From: Maratus speciosus
Lineage: Eukaryota > Arthropoda > Arachnida > Araneae > Salticidae
DNA: 64,000 nt
Reading direction: 5' to 3'
Assembly (NCBI GenBank): GCA_963932465.1
Contig: OZ010796.1
Coordinates: 75,846,974 to 75,910,973 of the forward strand
Part shown: piece by piece, positions 11,150 to 24,512 of the stretch
Layout of the letters: every line of letters starts with the position of its first letter
Numbering within the stretch: position 1 is the first letter of the stretch
The notes under the pieces: model-generated
Told to the model about the DNA's origin: nothing
Databases searched by the model: none
Seen by the model: only the letters and a program-made list of their open reading frames with translations
Position numbers and translations under genes: made by a program

Positions 11150-13106
11150 CAGGGTTCATACTCATCAGGGAAATATGGGATTCATGGGAAAATCAGGGGA
11201 TAAATTTGGGGTTGTAAAAATCAGGGGAATCTCAAGAGATAGGGGAAGACGGGGTACAATGAAACAAAATTTACTAATTTTTTTTTCCTATCCACAATTT
11301 TGCATGCACAAAAATATAATTAATGCATATTTTTAATCTTGTATTTTCCTCATCTAAATAAATTTTTATTAGGTTCTAAACAATATCTTTATGCTTGAAA
11401 AATAACAAAAAATAAATGTCTTACAGTGTTTCATTGTACCCGTATGCCGGGGTACAATGAAACACTCCAAATGATAGAAGCAATTTTCACCCAGTATAGT
11501 TTATTTTATGAAAAATGAGATAAATACAAAAACAAAACTTGATTAATAAGGAAATTGGTAAAAATAGTATAGTCTAAGATGAAAAATAAGAAAATTCTAT
11601 TAGTTTAAGAAATACCTTTCATTTTACATTAAATTGGTGCAAGTCAGTTTTAAAAATTAGCATTTCTGTTTATATTTCAGTTGATCCTGAAGGAATATGG
11701 GGTGGTAGTTTCAACAGAATGAGGTTTTTTTTTTTTTTTAATGTAAGTTTCTAAAAAAAAACCTAGGTTGGAGTCTTTATATCAAGTATTTCACATTTGA
11801 CTTCATTTAAATGTATGATTTCTCCAATAGTATATATTTCCTTATGTTTTCATTTATACGGATACTGGTTGTGCCATACATGTTGTGTGTGAATATCTGA
11901 TTCTTAGTACCTCGATGACCAGCTGGGCCTGGAAAAAAATCTGGATCATCATCAGAGTCTGTAGCAGGCAGAGTTTGTTTACAAAACAATCCCTTCTCAG
12001 CTTTTTTTCTCTTTCTGTTTTTTAATTGCTTAACAAGAGCATTTTTTACTGACCTGGTTAGAACAAAACTCTTTTTTTTTCTGTTTTCCTACTCTTACTT
12101 CTAATATATTCTATTTACTACTTTTATTACTATAATAAAACATGTTTCATTGTACCCCGTCTGCAAGTGTTTCATTGTACCCCACATTGAGGTTACTAAA
12201 TAAAAATTTATTTTCAAACTTCTAATATTTATTTTTTTTAGTTTGGTTTTGGAGGTATGAAGACAACAACCCAAAGAAAACAATGTATAGAAAAAATAAT
12301 TATTAGATATAACAACAAGGAAAAATAAACAAATTTAGTTTTAGTAAAGAAAGTTACTTTCAATGGCGTAAAAGCAATAATCTTCTATTGCTACTGTTGT
12401 AGAAGTGTGAATGTATCCAAATCACATCAGTAATTGGAACATATAGTTGTATAACATATATATAAACTGCAACTCTCTATGACAAATTTGACTGATTTTA
12501 CAAGTAATGTTTCATTGTACCCCGTCTTCCCCTAATGCAAAAAATTCCCAAAACCTGGTAAAATGACAGGTTAATCTGGGAAATTAAGGGCAATTGCTGT
12601 TGTTCGTGTGCTTTATGATATCACATCTGTCTTGTCTACATCCATTCATTCACTAGATTCACCTTCTAACATCGTGAGGTCTGATAACAATTCAAGAGGA
12701 ACTTAAAAAAAGTAAAGGACGTTTTAAATTTGAAATTGACACTTGCAGCATTCATATTATTCATTCATAATGCTTTTGAAGAAGTAAGAAAATTGTGAAG
12801 TGGAAATTAACTTCTTGCAGCCAAGCTACCAAGTTTTTAAGTACAGCCCTACAAGGCATACAGACTTCATCTATTTTACACAAATTAATGTTTTTTCTTT
12901 AAAGTTTTTTTCATATTGTTTATATAGATGATATATAAACTTTATTTTTGAGATTATCTTGTTTTTATTTTATTTCTAAAAGGTGAGTGTCATGGTACTG
13001 GTTTAAAAAATGTCATTAATTGTTGACATGGAAAAATTGTATCTCCTGAAAAATACATCAGGGGATTCTCAGGGGATTTTTTCTTGGAAAATGAGTATGA
13101 ATCCTG
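11150..13106. mobile_element. Outer nested DNA element (unit 3)
   Basis: Copy of 82-2040 with the type A bases and the same nested arrangement. Confidence 0.65.
11242..12532. mobile_element. Inner TA-flanked element (unit 3)
   Basis: Copy of 174-1466 with perfect 24 bp ends. All six copies of the GTTTCATTGTACCCC core are kept. Confidence 0.8.
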
Positions 13107-13442
13107 TCAGCAAATACTCTCGAATTTGTAAGATTTTACACTTTTAAACAAATATAGAATTGGAGCACCCCACTGCTTCTGACAGTATACTACTTCAAAT
13201 TTCATTTACACTTGTTTCAACTGAAAATATCAAAATTATCTTGCACAGTGGTATTGTAAAAAAAAAATATCAAATCTACAAAATATCAACAAGTATATGA
13301 AAATATCAAAAATAAATATCAAGTGTATGAAAATATGAAAAACCTTGATGTTTTAAAAATAAATATCAAGTATAGAAAAATATCGAAAGTATCAAAAGTC
13401 TTGATATTTTAAAAATAAATATTCAATATATATCAAGGTATA

Positions 13443-14665
13443 TGGGGCATTCTCACAATCTTTTGACTTTCGGGAATAAAAATCTGGTGAAATTAAACTT
13501 GCTAAAAGAACATTTTAATCTGATAGACGAATGCCTTAATGATTCAAAATAAAGAAAAAAAGGTCAACAGCGAAAATATTTTTATTTAACTGAGGTTTAA
13601 GTTAAACTTGTGAGTTTAATTTTCCTTACCATTTTACCACTATAACTTTTTATTTTCTTCTAAATTTTTACTTTTAATGAATTTGCATAGTACCCACAGG
13701 AAATTCAAATAAGAAACCATTTTACTTCTATAACTTTTTACTTTCTTCTAAATTTTTACTTATAATGAATTTGCATAGTACCCACAGGATATTCAAATAA
13801 GAAATAATAAAAATGTAGTACTTTTCATACAGAATTTTTGTATAACATTGTCTTAAAGGGGTGTTAAAGATGGGACGTCAAGGTAAAAAAAGGGAACGGT
13901 ATAGGAAAAAAGGAATGAAATGGGAAAAGAAGGAACGGGAAGGAAAATTACCACCTATTTTTAGGCAAATCATGTTAAGACTAAGTGATAGCCACAATGT
14001 TCATTGATTTTTAGAAACAGTTGTTAACATTGGATTAAATGTATATATATTTTTAATTTACCTCGAAAAGTGCAGGAATAAACCTTGGGGACGGTAAGAC
14101 TACCAATAAAGCCACAATCTTGAAATTGATATTTAAATGCTGATTTAAATTCTGCAGCAAATTTCCTGTCAAAGAATTTTAGACATTCTTTCTCTAGCAT
14201 ATTTCTGCATGAGAAAAAACTTGAAAAAAATTCTGTGGCTGCATCTGCAGTGATTTTCTGTATAAGTTTAGCAAGAGGGATGGTAAGGATGAAAAACCCA
14301 GGGACAGAGCTCAAAAAATAATATTAACCGTAAAAATGTGTGCAGGTTAATCTTTTGCTACATATTTATATAAAAAAATTGTCCCAGTTTTGGAAAAAAA
14401 ATTATATTGAATTACTTTTATTGAAACAATTTTATACAGACAGCTCCAAACTTAAAAATCAGCATCAGGGACATAGAACGGGATAGGTGTTTTCCTGGTA
14501 TTTGTACCCCCAACATCGTCCAAAACTTATTTTTCTCGTTAATATTGTTAAGCAATCATGCACTGGGATGTTCTGCAGTATATGAAATAAAAAAAACACA
14601 AAAAAGTGTATTAAAATAAAAATTATTCAGGGGCATAAAAGTCAAAATATTGTGAGAATGCCCCA
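13443..14665. mobile_element. DNA element with TGGGGCATTCTCACAAT ends (unit 3)
   Basis: Copy of 2377-3599, with the 96-codon minus-strand frame at 14024-14314. Confidence 0.65.
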
Positions 14666-14931
14666 TATACCATGACATATATCCATATCCATTGATATAT
14701 ATCAATGAACCCTGCCAGTTTGTATGTTAAATATCCTGTTATTTTTTTAATGAACATTCAATTATTTGAGCATGAAACTTCTTGTTTTCTCTGCGACTGG
14801 TTGGCAATTACTGGTTGAATTTCAGATTGAAAAAAGATCTGGAAATGCTGCATGCTTCGAGTCAGTTCTAAATTTCTGCATTTCTATGAGTGAAACAACA
14901 TTAAAGAATTATCTTTTTTTGTATTTTTAAG

Positions 14932-15090
14932 TCAAAGAAAAAATTGAAATTGTCCTCACCAAAGACAAAATCATGTCCATCTAATACTCATTTCATTTGT
15001 AATAAAGAAGCGGTGATAGAACTATAAAAATTAAGTGATTCTGTTGTCGCTGAAATGACTGCAGGTGGGTCTGCTCTTCCACCTGAACAG
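14932..15090 (+). pseudogene. Decayed copy of the 53-codon exon (unit 3)
   Basis: Shared TAA at codon 32, acceptor TTTTTAAG, donor CAG/GTACAG intact. Confidence 0.8.
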
Positions 15091-16109
15091 GTACAGTACA
15101 CGCAAAATAACATTCTTTCTTTATTGTCTTTGTCTTTATGTAACGTAAGGTCAGGGCTCAAAATGTACATGAGCAAACCAGAACGATGTTCCAATTCATG
15201 AAATTGTGAATGTAAATGTGCTGACTCAGAAATTACTTGTTTAATTTAAAAGCAGTTGACTAGGCAACAAATGTCGGGTAGAACAACTGCTGTAGAATCA
15301 GGGACATAGCTACAGGGGTGCATGGGATGTTGCTACAGCCCCCACACGCACAGACATTCGATAAACTCATAATCGTTCGTTAATTTCACTTTTGTTCAAA
15401 AATTGTATTATTTGGTGCTGTATTTTTCCCTTCTAAGAATTAAAAAAAATATCTATTAAAGATTTTATTAACCCTTTATCTAATCAGCTGACGGTTTGTA
15501 TAAGAACCATTAAAATAACTTGTTATAAAATTCATTTAATATATCGATGAGTAGTAATGCAGTTTAGAATGAGTCATAGATGCATTACTTTACTATCTTG
15601 TTCCAAAAGTTTTATGGGTTACACAAAACAAAAGTATTTTTAAAAGGATGATTTCTTTTGCCTATGCATCTTTTCAGTTTTCTTACAGTTGGGGAGGGGG
15701 GGGGGGGAATTTTTTAATTTGGAAATATTTCTATTGTAAGAACAAGAACATTATATTTGTACATTTCCTAATTTTACAAGATACTAAGCAAAATATTTAA
15801 AATAAAAGGTTTGAGTCGGGTTATAAATATTGCACAAAATCCATATAAATTCAAATTTAATTAATCCTTCAGTCCTTCTAAAATTTATTAAATGATTATG
15901 TAAATCTTCTAATGTAGTTTCAAAAATTCACGTAAAATGCTTTACAATATAAAATTTTCATAATTCAGTACATAAAGGGTTAAAACATTGGCAAAACTTA
16001 TTTAAAATTATTAAATATTTTCTAATTAGTAACGTCCTATTATACTCTTTGCATTATGTTATTTTCCTTCCTCTCTGAGTCGATTACAATTTCATTCTTC
16101 AGCTAAAAT

Positions 16110-16681
16110 TGTCCAAATGAACCTAAAGTCAGAGGCCTCATTGTCTTTTGTCTGCATTCACCGTTGAATTTGTGTGATATTAGATTTTTAAACGAACCTG
16201 GAATTGTGTGTGTGGGAGGGGGGGTGGGGGGCACTGCTATCGACAACGTACATCCATGATTTTATATTTTTTTAACAAACCTGTGTTTGGGGTGCCCCAC
16301 TGCATTCGACAATGTACAGTCTCGAAATTGCAAGATTTTATGTTTTTGAAGAAACCTAGAATAGGGGAACCATACTGCTTTCGTCAACGTACATCATCGA
16401 ATTTGTATAATTTTCTATTTTGAAATGAACCTTAGAATTATGCAGCACACACCGCCTTTATCAGCAAACACTCTCGAATTTTTAAGATTTTCTATGAACG
16501 TAGAATTGGGCACCCCGCTGCCTCTGACAGCGTACACTTTTAAATTTGTATTTTACATTTTAAAATGAAAATTATCCAAATGAACCTATAGTTGGAGCCC
16601 CATTACCTTTGGCAGCATATACCCCCAAAATTCTATTTTTAAATAATCCTAAAATTGGGGCCCCCCAGTGCCTGTGTCAGC
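16110..16681. repeat. ~75 bp degenerate minisatellite (unit 4, left part, variant A)
   Basis: Counterpart of 5040-5613, sharing its A variants (TTGCAAGATT and CACACACCGCC), although the transposon part that follows is type B, as in unit 2. Confidence 0.75.
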
Positions 16682-18650
16682 CAGGGTTCATACTCATCAG
16701 GGAAATATGGGATTCATGGGAAAATCAGGGGATAAATTTGGGGTTGTAAAAATCAGGGGAATCTCAAGAGATAGGGGAAGACGGGGTACAATGAAACAAA
16801 ATTTACTAATTTTTTTTTTCCTATCCACAATTTTGCATGCACAAAAATATAATTAATGCATATTTTTAATCTTGTATTTTCCCCATCTAAATAAATTTTT
16901 ATTAGGTTCTAAACAATATCTTTATGCTTGAAAAATAACAAAAAATATATGTCTTACAGTGTTTCATTGTACCCGTATGCCGGGGTACAATGAAACACTC
17001 CAAATGATAGAAGCAATTTTCACCCAGTATAGTTTATTTTATGAAAAATGAGATAAATACAAAAACAAAACTTGATTAATAAGGAAATTGATAAAAATAG
17101 TATAGTCTAAGATGAAAAATAAGAAAATTCTATTAGTTTAAATACCTTTCATTTTACATTAAATTGGTGCAAGTCAGTTTCAAAAATTAGCATTTCTGTT
17201 TATATTTCAGTTGATCCTGAAGGAATATGGGGTGGTAGTTTCAACAGAATGAGTTTTTTTTTTTTTTTAAATGTAAGTTTCTAAAAAAAAAAAAAAAAAA
17301 AAAACCTAGGTTGGAGTCTTTATATCAAGTATTTCACATTTGACTTCATTTAAATGTATGATTTCTCCAACAGTATATATTTCCTTATGTTTTCATTTAT
17401 ACGGATACTGGTTGTGCCATACATGTTGTGTGTGAATATCTGATTCTTAGTACCTCGATGACCAGCTGGGCCTGGAAAAAAATCTGGATCATCATCAGAG
17501 TCTGTAGCAGGCAGAGTTTGTTTACAAAACAATCCCTTCTCAGCTTTTTTTCTCTTTCTGTTTTTTAATTGCTTAACAAGAGCATTTTTTACTGACCTGG
17601 TTAGAACAAAACTCTTTTTTTTTTCTGTTTTCCTACTCTTACTTCTAATATATTCTATTTACTACTTTTATTACTATAATAAAACATGTTTCATTGTACC
17701 CCGTCTGCAAGTGTTTCATTGTACCCCACATTGAGGTTACTAAATAAAAATTTATTTTCAAACTTCTAATATTTATTTTTTTTAGTTTGGTTTTGGAGGT
17801 ATGAAGACAACAACCCAAAGAAAACAATGTATAGAAAAAATAATTATCGCATATAACAACAAGGAAAAATAAACAAATTTACTTTTAGTAAAGAAAGTTA
17901 CTTTCAATGGCGTAAAAGCAATAATCTTCTATTGCTACTGTTGTAGAAGTGTGAATGTATCCAAATCACATCAGTAATTGGAACATATAGTTGTATAACA
18001 TATATATAAACTGCAACTCTCTATGACAAATTTGACTGATTTTACAAGTAATGTTTCATTGTACCCCGTCTTCCCCTAATGCAAAAAATTCCCAAAACCT
18101 GGTAAAATGACAGGTTAATCTGGGAAATTAAGGGCAATTGCTGTTGTTTGTGTGCTTTATGATATCACATCTGTCTTGTCTACATCCATTCATTCACTAG
18201 ATTCACCTTCTAACATCGTGAGGTTTGATAACAATTCAAGAGGAACTTAAAAAAAGTAAAGGACGTTTTAAATTTGAAATTGACACTTGCAGCATTCATA
18301 TTATTCATTCATAATGCTTTTGAAGAAGTAAGAAAATTGTGAAGTGGAAATTAACTTCTTGCAGCCAAGCTACCAAGTTTTTAAGTACAGCCCTACAAGG
18401 CATACAGACTTCATCTATTGTACACAAATTAATGTTTTTTCTTTAAAGTTTTTTTCATATTGTTTATATAGATGATATATAAACTTTATTTTTGAGATTA
18501 TCTTGTTTTTATTTTATTTCTAAAAGGTGAGTGTCATGGTACTGGTTTAAAAAATGTCATTAATTGTTGACATGGAAAAATTGTATTACCTGAAAAATAC
18601 ATCAGGGGATTCTCAGGGGATTTTTTCTTGGAAAATGAGTATGAATCCTG
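16682..18650. mobile_element. Outer nested DNA element (unit 4)
   Basis: Copy of 82-2040 with the type B bases. It reads TTGTATTACCTG near 18583, where the other units read TTGTATCTCCTG. Confidence 0.65.
16774..18076. mobile_element. Inner TA-flanked element (unit 4)
   Basis: Copy of 174-1466 with the longest poly-A run of the five near 17284. The ends are perfect. Confidence 0.8.
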
Positions 18651-18986
18651 TCAGCGAATACTCTCGAATTTGTAAGATTTTACACTTTTATACAAATATA
18701 GAATTGGAGCACCCCACTGCTTCTGACAGTATACTACTTCAAATTTCATTTACACTTGTTTCAACTGAAAATATCAAAATTATCTTGCACAGTGGTATTG
18801 TAAAAAAAAAATATCAAATCTACAAAATATCAACAAGTATATGAAAATATCAAAAATAAATATCAAGTGTATGAAAATATGAAAAACCTTGATGTTTTAA
18901 AAATAAATATCAAGTATAGAAAAATATCGAAAGTATCAAAAGTCTTGATATTTTAAAAATAAATATTCAATATATATCAAGGTATA

Positions 18987-20202
18987 TGGGGCATTCTCAC
19001 AATCTTTTGACTTTCGGGAATAAAAATCTGGTGAAATTAAACTTGCTAAAAGAACATTTTAATCTGATGCCTTAATGATTCAAAATAAAGAAAAAAAGGT
19101 CAACAGCGAAAATATTTTTATTTAACTGAGGTTTAAGTTAAACTTGTGAGTTTAATTTTCCTTACCATTTTACCACTATAACTTTTTATTTTCTTCTAAA
19201 TTTTTACTTTTAATGAATTTGCATAGTACCCACAGGAAATTCAAATAAGAAACCATTTTACTTCTATAACTTTTTACTTTCTTCTAAATTTTTACTTATA
19301 ATGAATTTGCATAGTACCCACAGGATATTCAAATAAGAAATAATAAAAATGTAGTACTTTTCATACAGAATTTTTGTATAACATTGTCTTAAAGGGGTGT
19401 TAAAGATGGGACGTCAAGGTAAAAAAAGGGAACGGTATAGGAAAAAAGGAATGAAATGGGAAAAGAAGGAACGGGAAGGAAAATTACCACCTATTTTTAG
19501 GCAAATCATGTTAAGACTAAGTGATAGCCACAATGTTCATTGATTTTTAGAAACAGTTGTTAACATTGGATTAAATGTATATATATTTTTAATTTACCTC
19601 GAAAAGTGCAGGAATAAACCTTGGGGACGGTAAGACTACCAATAAAGCCACAATCTTGAAATTGATGTTTAAATGCTGATTTAAATTCTGCAGCAAATTT
19701 CCTGTCAAAGAATTTTAGACATTCTTTCTCTAGCATATTTCTGCATGAGAAAAAACTTGAAAAAAATTCTGTGGCTGCATCTGCAGTGATTTTCTGTATA
19801 AGTTTAGCAAGAGGGATGGTAAGGATGAAAAACCCAGGGACAGAGCTCAAAAAATAATATTAACCATAAAAATGTGTGCAGGTTAATCTTTTGCTACATA
19901 TTTATATAAAAAAATTGTCCCAGTTTTTGAAAAAAAATTATATTGAATTACTTTTATTGAAACAATTTTATACAGACAGCTCCAAACTTAAAAATCAGCA
20001 TCAGGGACATGGAACGGTATAGGTGTTTTCCTGGTATTTGTACCCCCAACATCGTCCAAAACTTATTTTTCTCGTTAATATTGTTATGCAATCATGCACT
20101 GGGATGTTCTGCAGTATATGAAATAAAAAAAAACACAAAAAAGTGTATTAAAATAAAAATTATTCAGGGGCATAAAAGTCAAAATATTGTGAGAATGCCC
20201 CA
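18987..20202. mobile_element. DNA element with TGGGGCATTCTCACAAT ends (unit 4)
   Basis: Copy of 2377-3599 with an 8 bp loss near 19068. The minus-strand frame at 19560-19850 has one Tyr-to-His change. Confidence 0.65.
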
Positions 20203-20468
20203 TATACCATGACATATATCCATATCCATTGATATATATCAATGAACCCTGCCAGTTTGTATGTTAAATATCCTGTTATTTTTTTAATGAACATTCAATT
20301 ATTTGAGCATGAAACTTCTTGTTTTCTCTGCGACTGGTTGGCAATTACTGGTTGAATTTCAGATTGAAAAAAGATCTGGAAATGCTGCATGCTTCAAGTC
20401 AGTTCTAAATTTCTGCATTTCTATGAGTGAAACAACATTAAAGAATTATCTTTTTTTGTATTTTTAAG

Positions 20469-20627
20469 TCAAAGAAAAAATTGAAATTGTCCTCACCAAA
20501 GACAAAATCATGTCCATCTAATACTCATTTCATTTGTAATAAAGAAGCGGTGATAGAACTATAAAAATTAAGTGATTCTGTTGTCGCTGAAATGACTGCA
20601 GGTGGGTCTGCTCTTCCACCTGAACAG
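20469..20627 (+). pseudogene. Decayed copy of the 53-codon exon (unit 4)
   Basis: Shared TAA at codon 32, acceptor TTTTTAAG, donor CAG/GTACAG intact. Confidence 0.8.
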
Positions 20628-21644
20628 GTACAGTACACGCAAAATAACATTCTTTCTTTATTGTCTTTGTCTTTATGTAACGTAAGGTCAGGGCTCAAAA
20701 TGTACATGAGCAAACCAGAACGATGTTCTAATTCATGAAATTGTGAATGTAAATGTGCTGACTCAGAAATTACTTGTTTAATTTAAAAGCAGTTGACTAG
20801 GCAACAAATGTCAGGTAGAACAACTGCTGTAGAATCAGGGACATAGCTACAGGGGTGCATGGGATGTTGCTACAGCCCCCACACGCACAGACATTCGATA
20901 AACTCATAATCGTTCGTTAATTTCACTTTTGTTCAAAAATTGTATTATTTGGTGCTGTATTTTTCCCTTCTAAGAATTAAAAAAAAATATCTATTAAAGA
21001 TTTTATTAACCCTTTATCTAATCAGCTGACGGTTTGTATAAGAACCATTAAAATAACTTGTTATAAAATTCATTTAATATATCGATGAGTAGTAATGCAG
21101 TTTAGAATGAGTCATAGATGCATTACTTTACTATCTTGTTCCAAAAGTTTTATGGGTTACACAAAACAAAAGTATTTTTAAAAGGATGATTTCTTTTGCC
21201 TATGCATCTTTTCAGTTTTCTTACAGTTGGGGAGGGGGGGGCGAATTTTTTAATTTGGAAATATTTCTATTGTAAGAACAAGAACATTATATTTGTACAT
21301 TTCCTAATTTTACAAGATACTAAGAAAAATATTTAAAATAAAAGGTTTGAGTCAGGTTATAAATATTGCACAAAATCCATATAAATTCAAATTTAATTAA
21401 TCCTTCAGTCCTTCTAAAATTTATTAAATCATTATGTAAATCTTCTAATGTAGTTTCAAAAATTCACGTAAAATGCTTTACAATATAAAATTTTCATAAT
21501 TCAGTACATAAAGGGTTAAAACATTGGCAAAACTTATTTAAAATTATTAAATATTTTCTAATTAGTAACGTCCTATTATACTCTTTGCATTATGTTATTT
21601 TCCTTCCTCTCTGAGTCGATTACAATTTCATTCTTTAGCTAAAA

Positions 21645-22216
21645 TTGTCCAAATGAACCTAAAGTCAGAGGCCTCATTGTCTTTTGTCTGCATTCACCCT
21701 TGAATTTGTGTGATATTAGATTTTTAAACGAACCTGGAATTGTGTGTGTGGGAGGGGGGTGGGGGGCACTGCTATCGACAACGTACATCCATGATTTTAT
21801 ATTTTTTTAACAAACCTGTGTTTGGGGTGCCCCACTGCATTCGACAATGTACAGTCTCGAAATTGGAAGATTTTATGTTTTTGAAGAAACCTAGAATAGG
21901 GGAACCATACTGCTTTCGTCAACGTACATCATCGAATTTGTATAATTTTCTATTTTGAAATGAACCTTAGAATTATGCAGCACCCACTGCCTTTATCAGC
22001 AAACACTCTCGAATTTTTAAGATTTTCTATGAACGCAGAATTGGGCACCCCGCTGCCTCTGACAGCGTACACTTTTAAATTTGTATTTTACATTTTAAAA
22101 TGAAAATTATCCAAATGAACCTATAGTTGGAGCCCCATTACCTTTGGCAGCATATACCCCCAAAATTCTATTTTTAAATAATCCTAAAATTGGGGCCCCC
22201 CAGTGCCTGTGTCAGC
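21645..22216. repeat. ~75 bp degenerate minisatellite (unit 5, left part, variant B)
   Basis: Counterpart of 5040-5613 with the B variants of 10580-11149. Confidence 0.75.
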
Positions 22217-24176
22217 CAGGGTTCATACTCATCAGGGAAATATGGGATTCATGGGAAAATCAGGGGATAAATTTGGGGTTGTAAAAATCAGGGGAATCTC
22301 AAGAGATAGGGGAAGACGGGGTACAATGAAACAAAATTTACTAATTTTTTTTTCCTATCCACAATTTTGCATGCACAAAAATATAATTAATGCATATTTT
22401 TAATCTTGTATTTTCCTCATCTAAATAAATTTTTATTAGGTTCTAAACAATATCTTTATGCTTGAAAAATAACAAAAAATAAATGTCTTACAGTGTTTCA
22501 TTGTACCCGTATGCCGGGGTACAATGAAACACTCCAAATGATAGAAGCAATTTTCACCCAGTATAGTTTATTTTATGAAAAATGAGATAAATACAAAAAC
22601 AAAACTTGATTAATAAGGAAATTGGTAAAAATAGTATAGTCTAAGATGAAAAATAAGAAAATTCTATTAGTTTAAGAAATACCTTTCATTTTACATTAAA
22701 TTGGTGCAAGTCAGTTTTAAAAATTAGCATTTCTGTTTATATTTCAGTTGATCCTGAAGGAATATGGGGTGGTAGTTTCAACAGAATGAGGTTTTTTTTT
22801 TTTTTTTTAATGTAAGTTTCTAAAAAAAAACCTAGGTTGGAGTCTTTATATCAAGTATTTCACATTTGACTTCATTTAAATGTATGATTTCTCCAACAGT
22901 ATATATTTCCTTATGTTTTCATTTATACGGATACTGGTTGTGCCATACATGTTGTGTGTGAATATCTGATTCTTAGTACCTCGATGACCAGCTGGGCCTG
23001 GAAAAAAATCTGGATCATCATCAGAGTCTGTAGCAGGCAGAGTTTGTTTACAAAACAATCCCTTCTCAGCTTTTTTTCTCTTTCTGTTTTTTAATTGCTT
23101 AACAAGAGCATTTTTTACTGACCTGGTTAGAACAAAACTCTTTTTTTTTTCTGTTTTCCTACTCTTACTTCTAATATATTCTATTTACTACTTTTATTAC
23201 TATAATAAAACATGTTTCATTGTACCCCGTCTGCAAGTGTTTCATTGTACCCCACATTGAGGTTACTAAATAAAAATTTATTTTCAAACTTCTAATATTT
23301 ATTTTTTTTAGTTTGGTTTTGGAGGTATGAAGACAACAACCCAAAGAAAACAATGTATAGAAAAAATAATTATTAGATATAACAACAAGGAAAAATAAAC
23401 AAATTTAGTTTTAGTAAAGAAAGTTACTTTCAATGGCGTAAAAGCAATAATCTTCTATTGCTACTGTTGTAGAAGTGTGAATGTATCCAAATCACATCAG
23501 TAATTGGAACATATAGTTGTATAACATATATATAAACTGCAACTCTCTATGACAAATTTGACTGATTTTACAAGTAATGTTTCATTGTACCCCGTCTTCC
23601 CCTAATGCAAAAAATTTCCAAAACCTGGTAAAATGACAGGTTAATCTGGGAAATTAAGGGCAATTGCTGTTGTTCGTGTGCTTTATGATATCACATCTGT
23701 CTTGTCTACATCCATTCATTCACTAGATTCACCTTCTAACATCGTGAGGTCTGATAACAATTCAAGAGGAACTTAAAAAAAGTAAAGGACGTTTTAAATT
23801 TGAAATTGACACTTGCAGCATTCATATTATTCATTCATAATGCTTTTGAAGAAGTAAGAAAATTGTGAAGTGGAAATTAACTTCTTGCAGCCAAGCTACC
23901 AAGTTTTTAAGTACAGCCCTACAAGGCATACAGACTTCATCTATTTTACACAAATTAATGTTTTTTCTTTAAAGTTTTTTTCATATTGTTTATATAGATG
24001 ATATATAAACTTTATTTTTGAGATTATCTTGTTTTTATTTTATTTCTAAAAGGTGAGTGTCATGGTACTGGTTTAAAAAATGTCATTAATTGTTGACATG
24101 GAAAAATTGTATCTCCTGAAAAATACATCAGGGGATTCTCAGGGGATTTTTTCTTGGAAAATGAGTATGAATCCTG
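22217..24176. mobile_element. Outer nested DNA element (unit 5)
   Basis: Copy of 82-2040 with the type A bases. The base after the right end differs (CCTGCCAGC for CCTGTCAGC). Confidence 0.65.
22309..23602. mobile_element. Inner TA-flanked element (unit 5)
   Basis: Copy of 174-1466 with intact ends and type A bases. Confidence 0.8.
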
Positions 24177-24512
24177 CCAGCAAATACTCTCGAATTTGTA
24201 AGATTTTACACTTTTAAACAAATATAGAATTGGAGCACCCCACTGCTTCTGACAGTATACTACTTCAAATTTCATTTACACTTGTTTCAACTGAAAATAT
24301 CAAAATTATCTTGCACAGTGGTATTGTAAAAAAAAAATATCAAATCTACAAAATATCAACAAGTATATGAAAATATCAAAAATAAATATCAAGTGTATGA
24401 AAATATGAAAAACCTTGATGTTTTAAAAATAAATATCAAGTATAGAAAAATATCGAAAGTATCAAAAGTCTTGATATTTTAAAAATAAATATTCAATATA
24501 TATCAAGGTATA

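Larger units (their letters stand above)
9681..15209. repeat. Array unit 3 (complete, 5529 bp, type A body)
   Basis: Complete unit with the same type A diagnostic bases as unit 1. It starts with the B-type minisatellite end (CTTGGAAGATT-like variant at ~10795, CACCCACTGCC at ~10913). It is unusual in reading GACATAGAACGGGATAGG near 14470, where the other units read GACATGGAACGGTATAGG. Confidence 0.95.
15210..20746. repeat. Array unit 4 (complete, 5537 bp, type B body)
   Basis: Complete unit, exactly as long as unit 2 and sharing its type B bases. It has a private 8 bp loss near 19068, where the other units read TGATAGACGAATGCC and this one TGATGCC. Confidence 0.95.
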
